From: Candidatus Uhrbacteria bacterium CG_4_9_14_3_um_filter_36_7
Lineage (GTDB): Bacteria > Patescibacteriota > Patescibacteriia > UBA9934 > GWF2-40-263
DNA length: 6,983 nucleotides
Assembly (NCBI GenBank): GCA_002791255.1
Contig: PFWS01000046.1
Location: forward strand, 728-7,710
Reading direction: 5' to 3'
In this document: positions 1 to 5,706 of the stretch, piece after piece
How positions within the stretch are numbered: position 1 is the first letter of the stretch
Layout: every line of letters starts with the position of its first letter
The notes under the pieces: model-generated
The model's database searches: none
What the model saw: the letters and a program-made list of their open reading frames with translations, nothing else
What the model was told of the DNA's origin: nothing
Position numbers and translations under genes: made by a program

Positions 1-118
1 GACAAAAATATGATTTTCCTGAAGCTGACCCCCCAATTACTGCAGCAGGCTTGATTCTGTTTCCTAAACAAAAAATAGAATCAAATTGTCTGATAGCTTC
101 TTCAATTGTAATAAGCAT
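1..118 (-). CDS. P-loop NTPase, N-terminal fragment (continues past left edge)
   Basis: Only the first 39 codons are inside the window. The start is well supported: ATG at 116-118 is preceded, 7 bases away, by the Shine-Dalgarno sequence GGGAGGA (126-132), the best one in the window. The peptide begins MLITIEEAIRQF and reaches a Walker A motif GGSASGKS at residues 29-36, with the preceding hydrophobic strand PAAVI expected in a P-loop fold. The motif resembles those of uridine kinase-like and zeta toxin-like small-molecule kinases, but the fragment is too short to choose a family or substrate. A terminator at 182-212 separates it from the upstream YibE/F gene, so it probably has its own promoter; I could not identify a clear one in 133-181. 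Confidence 0.7.
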   Translation of the reverse strand, partial: MLITIEEAIRQFDSIFCLGNRIKPAAVIGGSASGKSYFC

Positions 119-181
119 TACAATATCCTCCCAAATTCAATTGTGATAGAACGTGAATCCTCCAGAAAGTTATCCTAACAC

Positions 182-212
182 AAAATAAAAAAACTCCCAG
201 ATCAAAAGGAGT
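182..212 (-). terminator. Rho-independent terminator after the YibE/F gene
   Basis: On the minus strand ACTCC and GGAGT (plus positions 208-212 and 193-197) form a 5-bp stem around a 10-base loop. A run of seven T follows (plus A run 187-193), then ATTTT. The stem starts 3 bases past the YibE/F stop codon. The stem is short, but its G+C content and the adjacent T run make it convincing. Confidence 0.75.
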
Positions 213-215
213 GGA

Positions 216-1331
216 TTATTTATTTTTAGATATCCAATAAACCGCAAGTAGAGTGGAAATAGGCACAGCAAGAGCAATACCAATACTACCAACAAGAGTA
301 CGTACGATTTCAATAGCAATCATTTCATTATTGATCACTTGCGACCAAGAAACAAACGGCTCTTCTTTTACCACAAATAAAAGTAGAAGTGGAAGAGATG
401 CTCCGGCGTATGTTAAAAAAAGTGTATTAATAATAGCCCCAAGATGGGATGTACCAACACGATAAGAAAGTTTAAAAAGATCTTTTTTTGAAAGTTTGGG
501 ATTAGCTATCTTTATCTGCTCAACAGCTTCTATTTGGCTTACGATAGCATCATCTAATACTCCAATAGCTCCAATTAATATACCAGCCAAAAGAAGACCT
601 TCAAAATGAATTGCCTGATTACTAACTCCTAAAAGAAACATTATTTCTTCATTTGCCATTCCAGTAACACGAGTTAATCTTGTAAACAAAAGAGAAAGAC
701 TAAGTGTAACAACTAGCGAGAAAAAAACCGATACAATAGCTAAGTGTGATTTTCGATTCCAACCTTCCGTAAGATAAATAATAAAAACTAAAATAGCAAA
801 GGCACCAAACAGACCAATAAAAAACGCATTCCATCCGGCTAAAATTGCTGGCAAGATTACCTGAACTAAAATAACAAAACTTGCTACCAACGCAAGTAGC
901 GCCTTCCAACCCTTTTTTCCACTCGTAAGAACAACCGTGACAACAAAAAGGAGGACAAGTAAATATAATGGTCCTCTTCGAACAAAATCAATAATGTAAA
1001 ATTGATCTTGATCGTCCGGACCAACCGTTCGCTGAACCATGACCCGATCACCTTCTTTATAAAGAGGAGCAGAAATAACATCAATATCTGAAATACCTTG
1101 AATAAAAATCTGTTCATCTTCCCACTTCCCCTCTGTGCCTTTTAATAAAAGATTTTGTTGTTTAATAATAGTTCCATTTTCTCTAGTTCGTTCATTTTGC
1201 TCAAGAATACTAATGACACGCGCCTCAAAAATTTCACTTGATGTTGTGGCCTGAGCTATATCTTCTTGAGCAAAAATAGTTATCGGTAATAAAAAAATAA
1301 TAAAAAAAGAACTTATAATTATTCGGTTCAT
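216..1331 (-). CDS. YibE/F family polytopic membrane protein
   Basis: From ATG at 1331 the protein has 371 residues. An in-frame ATG at 1355 would add eight residues, but it has no Shine-Dalgarno site and would put a charged stretch before the signal peptide, so I prefer 1331. The start MNRIIISSFFIIFLLP followed by TIFAQED looks like a signal peptide. A soluble extracytoplasmic domain follows to about residue 118. The rest is membrane-embedded, with about eight hydrophobic segments. It contains the family-typical stretches GVLDDAIVSQ (about 257-266) and GTSHLGAIINTL followed by TYAGASLPL (about 293-315). The family is probably a transporter or channel, but its substrate is unknown to me. The gene follows the HupE-like gene on the same strand with no terminator between them and has a possible promoter of its own. 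A good terminator lies downstream. Confidence 0.88.
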   Translation of the reverse strand: MNRIIISSFFIIFLLPITIFAQEDIAQATTSSEIFEARVISILEQNERTRENGTIIKQQNLLLKGTEGKWEDEQIFIQGISDIDVISAPLYKEGDRVMVQRTVGPDDQDQFYIIDFVRRGPLYLLVLLFVVTVVLTSGKKGWKALLALVASFVILVQVILPAILAGWNAFFIGLFGAFAILVFIIYLTEGWNRKSHLAIVSVFFSLVVTLSLSLLFTRLTRVTGMANEEIMFLLGVSNQAIHFEGLLLAGILIGAIGVLDDAIVSQIEAVEQIKIANPKLSKKDLFKLSYRVGTSHLGAIINTLFLTYAGASLPLLLLFVVKEEPFVSWSQVINNEMIAIEIVRTLVGSIGIALAVPISTLLAVYWISKNK

Positions 1332-1336
1332 TAAGT

Positions 1337-1374
1337 ATTTTACCCTGCAATTCATAGCAATATTTACAAAAAAA
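1337..1374 (-). promoter_or_regulatory. Putative promoter/regulatory motif before the YibE/F gene
   Basis: On the minus strand TTTTTTTGTAAATATT (plus 1359-1374) is followed by ATTGCAGGGTAAAAT (plus 1337-1351). TAAAAT (1337-1342) would be the -10 box. Only five bases separate it from the ATG at 1331, so transcription would begin at or next to the start codon. Nearly the same two blocks, closer together, precede the HupE-like gene. That repetition is the main evidence; no good -35 hexamer is visible. Confidence 0.4.
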
Positions 1375-1394
1375 TTATTTTTATTTTATCTCAT

Positions 1395-2489
1395 TTACCT
1401 CCAAAGAACAAAAATACGTTCAAAAAACCAAAATAAAGCAAAAATAAAAATAACGCTTGAAAAAATAATAAATAAACTTTTTTGAAGTGGGTGATTATAA
1501 ATACATCTTAAAAGGGGAATTGTTATTACAAGAATACTTACCTGTCCTAGTTCAACTCCCAAATTAAACATAAGTAAAGCAGGAATAAACAATCCGGAAG
1601 GAATAGATGTTTCCATAAGAACACTTGCGAATCCAAGCCCATGCACAAGACCAAAACCAAAAGTGATCATCCAATGTTTAGAAAGATGAATTAAATATTT
1701 ATTCTGTCTTAATAAATTGATATTACGTAAAGCAATATAAACAATACTAAGAGCAATCAAAATTTCAACCACTTGCGAAGGAATCGTGACAATTTGAAAT
1801 CCAGCTAAAATAAGGGTAATAGAATGAGCAATTGTAAATGAAGTTACAAGAACAAACATCTCTTTAGTTGATCGCAAAATTAAAATAATCGAAAGCAAAA
1901 AAAGAATATGATCATAGCCAATCCAAATATGTTTTACTCCAAGCCAAATAAATTCTCGGGATACGCTAAATAAACGATTTATCCAACTATCTAATAGGCT
2001 TGGTGTTACATCTGCTGGGAAATTATATTTATTTTGAGAAAATATTAACTGCCATTGATTTGTTTCTAAAATAATAATGACAAAATGATCAAACCTTTCA
2101 AAATATTCAGAAAAAATTCGACTCTCAATTGTAAGTGATTCAATGGAATCAATCTTTTGTGGACAATTAAATATTCCTTCAAAAAACGAAGTATCTGGAG
2201 TAGAAAATGTATCAAAACTTAAAAGATTAAAGTGACAAATTACTCCGTTTTGGTTAATTAAAAACTTATTAGCAAATTGTCTCTCAAAAAAGAGAAATTC
2301 TCCATCTTTATTAAGATTTAATCCAGAGGCAATAGTTTTAGGAATAGTCGTTTGTAACTGAATGGTTTGATCTTGAATTTTAAGTTCGGTTTTGATTGCC
2401 CCATAAACAAGTACATGAGCAAAAACCGGTTGGCTACTCAAGAAAAAAATACTTATAGAAAAAATATAAAATAAAAATTTACAAAACAT
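1395..2489 (-). CDS. HupE/UreJ-type membrane protein
   Basis: The protein has 364 residues. A signal peptide ends in QPVFA at about residue 24, leaving His25 as the likely mature N-terminus. Residues 25 to about 170 form a beta-rich extracytoplasmic domain with two cysteines, C85 and C109, that could form a disulfide. The C-terminal half has six or seven membrane segments and the conserved HupE/UreJ motifs: GVKHIWIGYDHILF (H187, D193, H194), FTIAHSITL (H222), EILIALSIVYIALRN (E242), FGLVHGLGFA (H283) and FNLGVELGQ (N309, E313). Some HupE/UreJ members carry nickel or cobalt, and the buried His/Asp/Glu residues suit metal transport. No hydrogenase, urease or nickel gene is in the window, so the substrate is open. 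AGGA lies only 2 bases before the ATG, unusually close. The gene sits just after the peptidase E remnant and before YibE/F. Confidence 0.87.
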   Translation of the reverse strand: MFCKFLFYIFSISIFFLSSQPVFAHVLVYGAIKTELKIQDQTIQLQTTIPKTIASGLNLNKDGEFLFFERQFANKFLINQNGVICHFNLLSFDTFSTPDTSFFEGIFNCPQKIDSIESLTIESRIFSEYFERFDHFVIIILETNQWQLIFSQNKYNFPADVTPSLLDSWINRLFSVSREFIWLGVKHIWIGYDHILFLLSIILILRSTKEMFVLVTSFTIAHSITLILAGFQIVTIPSQVVEILIALSIVYIALRNINLLRQNKYLIHLSKHWMITFGFGLVHGLGFASVLMETSIPSGLFIPALLMFNLGVELGQVSILVITIPLLRCIYNHPLQKSLFIIFSSVIFIFALFWFFERIFVLWR

Positions 2490-2503
2490 AATCCTTTTTT
2501 TAA

Positions 2504-2531
2504 ATCTTACCCTGAATTTTTACAAAAAAAA
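2504..2531 (-). promoter_or_regulatory. Putative promoter/regulatory motif before the HupE-like gene
   Basis: On the minus strand TTTTTTTTGTAAAAATT runs directly into CAGGGTAAGAT, with TAAGAT (plus 2504-2509) as candidate -10 box about 14 bases before the ATG. Transcription would start roughly 8 bases upstream of the start codon. The same blocks occur before the YibE/F gene with 11 extra bases between them. The motif overlaps the end of the decayed peptidase gene, so it may be built from former coding sequence. Confidence 0.4.
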
Positions 2532-2789
2532 TAGACTTTTGTCTCAAATTGAGGTTTTCATATATTTTCTTCAACCGCTGAGATATCTGTAATATTGATA
2601 GATTTGAAGTTTTGATTTTTAAGATGAGTAAGATCATCAATAAACCAAGTTTTATCTCCCATTTCCACATTGGAGGCCGTTGGAATAAAAACAAGAGACG
2701 TTTCTTCTATCAATTTACCAACAAGTCCAAAAAGCCCTTTTTGCAATAGATTTATTTGTTATACCAGCTGAAGTCAAAAGAAGTCTCAT
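2507..2789 (-). pseudogene. Decayed peptidase E-like (S51) gene, N-terminal remnant
   Basis: The ATG at 2787-2789 overlaps the NUDIX stop as ATGA, an arrangement typical of translational coupling. It opens with MRLLLTSAGITNKSIAK, a typical peptidase E beginning. An extra A in the run at 2738-2742 then shifts the frame. In the +1 frame the protein continues as GLFGLVGKLIEETSLVFIPT, then ASNVEMGDKTWFIDDL, and on to FKSINITDIS, all recognisable family sequence. A TGA at 2558-2560 stands where family members commonly have Trp. Weak similarity (KPQFETKVYFF, resembling the stretch before the family's GGGN loop) continues to the TAA at 2507. The family normally has about 200 or more residues; the remaining part, with the Ser nucleophile and catalytic His, is missing. 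Two separate lesions plus a large deletion argue against a simple sequencing error. The family hydrolyses Asp-X dipeptides or has related unknown roles. Confidence 0.82.
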
Positions 2790-3259
2790 GTTTTTTCACC
2801 AAGTTCTTGAAGAGCTGTTTTGGCATAGAATTTAATATTTGGCATAAGGTTATATTGTGGGTTATCTAAATCTTGATATGAAAACCAATAGCACTCTTGA
2901 TTTTTCTCACTCTCCTGTGGAGAAATCAAATCTGTATCGCTTTTGGCAAAATAAATAAATGTTATATGTTCATGTCCAGGAGAAATTCTATGACGATTTA
3001 AAAAACGTGGAGCCAATAATTCCATAAAATTTTCAGAGGTCGATTCAGAAAGAGGAACCGTTCCTACTAGATGAACTATAAGTCCAACTTCTTCGGATAC
3101 CTCACGGATTGCCGCCTGGTTTGGATCTTCATCAAGTTCAATGTGTCCGCCCACACTGAGCCAAATTTTATATTTATCATGAAGACGTAATAACACGCGA
3201 TCTTTATAGACAATAAAAGTTTCTACAGTAAAATCAATTTTCTCATGAATATGTGGCAT
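2786..3259 (-). CDS. NUDIX hydrolase
   Basis: This 157-residue protein is a complete single-domain NUDIX enzyme. The Nudix box at residues 38-60 fits GX5EX7REUXEEXGU exactly: G38, E44, then REVSEEVGL at 52-60, with E56 and E57 as the expected metal ligands. It starts MPHIHEKIDFTVETFIV and has KIWLSVGGHIELDEDP just before and into the box. Family enzymes cleave nucleoside diphosphates linked to another group (X), often damaged or excess nucleotides; the substrate cannot be read from the sequence. The gene begins 9 bases after the HD-hydrolase stop and its own TGA overlaps the ATG of the peptidase E remnant, so the three formed one operon. No clear Shine-Dalgarno site precedes it. Confidence 0.92.
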   Translation of the reverse strand: MPHIHEKIDFTVETFIVYKDRVLLRLHDKYKIWLSVGGHIELDEDPNQAAIREVSEEVGLIVHLVGTVPLSESTSENFMELLAPRFLNRHRISPGHEHITFIYFAKSDTDLISPQESEKNQECYWFSYQDLDNPQYNLMPNIKFYAKTALQELGEKT

Positions 3260-3268
3260 AATAAAATG

Positions 3269-3874
3269 TTATCTTTCAAGTAAACCTTGTTCAAATGAAT
3301 CTTGTTTTATCTGATTATAAAAAGATTTTAAAACTTCACTAAATATAATTTTAGGTAGTTGAATTTCATCTAAATCTTGTTCACTGTGTCCTTCATTTAC
3401 CCACCCCTGTTTGGTTACCACCCGCTGAAGAGCTGCACTCAACCTATCAACCCCCTTTACAATTTTACTCTCAATGGTTTTAGATTGGTCAAATTCATTT
3501 TTTAATTCTATAAGTTCATTTCTTAATTCGATTGGCAAACATTTAACCAAAGACAAAAAAATATCTTTTCTTTTTTCTTCTACTTCTGATTGTAATCGAT
3601 TTTCCTTATCCCAAACAGATGTATCACCTATCTGTAATTCAATAAGATCATGAGCTAAGCCCATCTTAATCATTCTATTTAAATCAATCTCCTGACCAAA
3701 TTCTTTTTTAAGATCGATTGATAAAAACCAAATAATCATTGCTACACTCCAAGAATGCTCAGCTGAATTTTCTTTTCTTTTACTTGTGGCAAAGGTTGCA
3801 CGAAGAACCTGTTTTAACTCTTGAATTGTTTTAATAAATTCGTAAATATTTACTGATTTATTTACTTGATTCAT
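3269..3874 (-). CDS. HD-domain hydrolase, YfbR/HDDC2-like
   Basis: The 201-residue protein is a single HD domain. The metal-binding set is complete: H40 in ENSAEHSW, H75-D76 in GLAHDLIELQIGDT and D143 in KIVKGVDRLSA. The spacing and the ENSAEHSW and HDLIE...GDT signatures match the HD_3 group that includes E. coli YfbR and human HDDC2, which are 5'-deoxynucleotidases acting on deoxynucleoside monophosphates. Substrate by homology only. It is cytosolic, with no signal peptide or membrane segment. It is the first gene of the minus-strand cluster and is followed 9 bases later by the NUDIX gene, which together suggest nucleotide pool cleaning. Its upstream region of 63 bases is shared with the divergent plus-strand gene. 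A GGAAAAG about 15 bases upstream is too distant to be a normal Shine-Dalgarno site. Confidence 0.88.
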   Translation of the reverse strand: MNQVNKSVNIYEFIKTIQELKQVLRATFATSKRKENSAEHSWSVAMIIWFLSIDLKKEFGQEIDLNRMIKMGLAHDLIELQIGDTSVWDKENRLQSEVEEKRKDIFLSLVKCLPIELRNELIELKNEFDQSKTIESKIVKGVDRLSAALQRVVTKQGWVNEGHSEQDLDEIQLPKIIFSEVLKSFYNQIKQDSFEQGLLER

Positions 3875-3895
3875 AAAATAATGTTTTACTTTTCC

Positions 3896-3903
3896 ATTAT
3901 AAT
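3896..3903. promoter_or_regulatory. Palindromic -10 region, divergent promoter
   Basis: ATTATAAT is its own reverse complement, so it provides a perfect TATAAT on both strands: 3898-3903 for the plus-strand gene at 3938 and 3901-3896 for the minus-strand HD gene at 3874. It lies inside the 63-base divergent spacer. Neither direction has a good -35 hexamer at 16-18 bases. Symmetric -10 elements are known to support bidirectional transcription in bacteria; its use here is inferred. Confidence 0.4.
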
Positions 3904-3937
3904 CTCATAAAGTATAAAAAAATAAAATCTCTCCTCT

Positions 3938-4558
3938 ATGGCCATGGAAGCTACTCATGTTTTATTTGCAAAAAATCTTAAACCACGACTCAATGTGCAA
4001 AATGAACCGGCTTTTTTTGCTGGGTCTATTTATCCAGATTCGCGTTATCTTACTGGTTTACCACGCCAAAAAACACATGGGCTTAAAAGACTACAAAATC
4101 CTTTTTCTCTTGATCTTTCTGATTTTGAAAAAGGTTGGGCTACACATATTTTATATGATCAAATATCAGGAACGTATTTACGAGAAATAATTTCAGGCAA
4201 TCCTGATACATCCAATCAAGCATTGATCACCATGACAGCAATGAAACTCCTAGAAGACCAAGCCTCTTATAAAAAAATTATTGATCCAAACATTATTTTT
4301 CAAACCATGGAAATACCTAAATGCCCTTGTAAAGAATCAAAAGAAAAATTAGAAATGTACTACCATTTAAACGAGCAGCTGTATTACACCAGTCCAAACA
4401 TCGAAGCATATCAATATTTTTTTGAAAAATTAATGCCATCTAAAACATATGTAGATCAGGTGATAGATGAAGCAAACCAAATCTCAAAAAATTCTAGGTT
4501 AAAATTAGAGGTTCTTCAAATATATAACCAAGTTATAAATAATCCATTACTTATTTAA
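3938..4558 (+). CDS. Zinc-dependent phospholipase C-like metalloprotein
   Basis: The 206-residue protein has no signal peptide or membrane segment and is probably cytosolic and mostly helical. Its N-terminal third matches the pattern of the zinc-dependent phospholipase C fold: H7 in EATHVLFA, D34 in FFAGSIYPDSRY, H47 in RQKTHG and H70/D74 in GWATHILYDQ. These five residues could form the metal site. Bacterial proteins of this type are mostly uncharacterised and many are not secreted phospholipases, so I would not infer lipase activity. An odd feature is KCPCKES (C129, C131), the only two cysteines. Either ATG 3938 or ATG 3944 could be the start; both keep H7. No Shine-Dalgarno site is present. 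The gene is divergent from the HD hydrolase and lies 83 bases before the MscS gene on the same strand. Confidence 0.72.
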   Translation: MAMEATHVLFAKNLKPRLNVQNEPAFFAGSIYPDSRYLTGLPRQKTHGLKRLQNPFSLDLSDFEKGWATHILYDQISGTYLREIISGNPDTSNQALITMTAMKLLEDQASYKKIIDPNIIFQTMEIPKCPCKESKEKLEMYYHLNEQLYYTSPNIEAYQYFFEKLMPSKTYVDQVIDEANQISKNSRLKLEVLQIYNQVINNPLLI

Positions 4559-4641
4559 AACTTAGAATTCTTTTTATAATAAAATCTACATAAATTTTGA
4601 TTGTGTTATAGTTATTTTATTATTTGATATAAAAAATAAAT

Positions 4642-5706
4642 ATGCTTGAAACACTATCTTCTTGGCTTTCCTATTCGCTTTTAGGAAATACTTTACAAAC
4701 ATATCTTTCTGCTATTCTCATCTTTCTTGGAACATTACTCATCTTACGGATTTTTAAATTTATTATTATTCGAAGATTAAAAAAAGTTTCTCAGGTGACA
4801 AAAACTAATTTTGACGATCATCTGATCAAGGTTATAAGTGAAGTGAGTTGGTGGTTTTATGTTGTCATGGCTATCTATATTGCTCTACAGTTTATTACTC
4901 TACCGGCTTATATCTCATCTGCTGCTGAGTGTATTGTGCTCATTGTCCTTCTTTATTACGGGGTACGTATTTTGCAAAAATTGATTGATTATGGAACCCG
5001 ACATTTTATTGAAAACAAACAAACTAGTGGAAAACCTATTGATACAGGCATTATTTATCTTTTAAACAAACTTATCCATGTGATTTTGTGGGTCATTGCT
5101 ATCATCTGGGTTCTTTCCAATCTTGGATATAATGTTTCCACTTTAATTGCTGGGCTTGGTATTGGAGGAATCGCAGTTGCCCTTGCCCTTCAAAATGTTC
5201 TTGGAGATTTATTTGCTTCTATATCTTTATATTTTGATAAACCATTTGAAATTGGGGATTTTATTGTAATTGATGATGACGCGGGAATTGTCGAAAAAAT
5301 TGGGATAAAAACAACTCGCATAAAAACATTACAAGGAGAAGAGCTTATTATACTTAATAGCAAAATAAACTCTTCGCGTATACGAAATTTTAAAAAAATG
5401 GAAAAACGTCGTATTGTTTTCCGTGTTGGAGTTGCTTATGAAACAAAAACCGATCTCCTTCAAAAAATTCCAAGTATGATTACAGGGGTTTTGGAAAAAA
5501 TGAAAGAAGTTGAAGTTGATCGTGTACACTTTTCCCAGTTTGGAGATTCAAGCCTTATTTTTGAAATTGTCTATTATGTTCAAAATGCTGATTATAATAA
5601 GTATATGGATCTTCAACAAGAAATGAATTTAGCTATTCATGAACGCTTTCAAAAAGAACAAATTATTATTGCCTACCCCACTCAAACTATTTATCTTAAA
5701 AATTAA
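4642..5706 (+). CDS. MscS-family mechanosensitive ion channel
   Basis: The 354-residue protein has about five membrane segments: roughly residues 20-42, 69-88, 93-112, 144-160 and 166-198. The last is the pore helix with the Gly/Ala-rich series IAGLGIGGIAVALALQNVLG (169-188), followed by the beta-domain start KPFEIGDFIVI (200-210) and IVEKIGIKTTRIKT. The C-terminal alpha-beta domain of about 100 residues completes a typical small MscS channel, which releases solutes on hypo-osmotic shock. In the conserved region that is usually PNS, the sequence reads LNSK (238-241), lacking the proline. A TATAAT at 4575-4580 could be the -10 of its own promoter, but the -35 is poor. No Shine-Dalgarno site is visible. 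Its stop overlaps the stop of the convergent MFS gene. Confidence 0.93.
   Translation: MLETLSSWLSYSLLGNTLQTYLSAILIFLGTLLILRIFKFIIIRRLKKVSQVTKTNFDDHLIKVISEVSWWFYVVMAIYIALQFITLPAYISSAAECIVLIVLLYYGVRILQKLIDYGTRHFIENKQTSGKPIDTGIIYLLNKLIHVILWVIAIIWVLSNLGYNVSTLIAGLGIGGIAVALALQNVLGDLFASISLYFDKPFEIGDFIVIDDDAGIVEKIGIKTTRIKTLQGEELIILNSKINSSRIRNFKKMEKRRIVFRVGVAYETKTDLLQKIPSMITGVLEKMKEVEVDRVHFSQFGDSSLIFEIVYYVQNADYNKYMDLQQEMNLAIHERFQKEQIIIAYPTQTIYLKN

Noticed and set aside
253..465. Plus-strand ORF of 70 codons inside the YibE/F gene
   Set aside because: It lies wholly opposite a strongly supported membrane-protein gene and shows no recognisable domain.
700..1117. Two minus-strand ORFs in another frame of the YibE/F gene
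   Set aside because: They overlap the family-conserved frame entirely; their hydrophobic look comes from the T-rich template.
2534..2547. Small hairpin AGAC-AAAA-GTCT followed by T on the minus strand
   Set aside because: A 4-bp stem is too weak for a terminator, and the sequence reads as the decayed end of the peptidase gene.
2500..2694. Minus-strand ORF of 64 codons across the peptidase E remnant
   Set aside because: Its frame has no family similarity, while the neighbouring frame carries clear S51 sequence.
2558..2788. UGA recoding (as in Gracilibacteria), which would read through the TGA codons
   Set aside because: The NUDIX TGA is followed by the correctly framed start of the next gene, and reading through it gives no family sequence before a nearby TAA.
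3957..4190. Plus-strand ORF of 77 codons inside the phospholipase C-like gene
   Set aside because: It is a shadow in another frame; the longer frame holds the conserved His/Asp pattern.
5329..5529. Minus-strand ORF opposite the MscS gene
   Set aside because: It is rich in Asn and Phe as expected from the reverse of A/T-rich coding sequence, and lies inside a certain gene.
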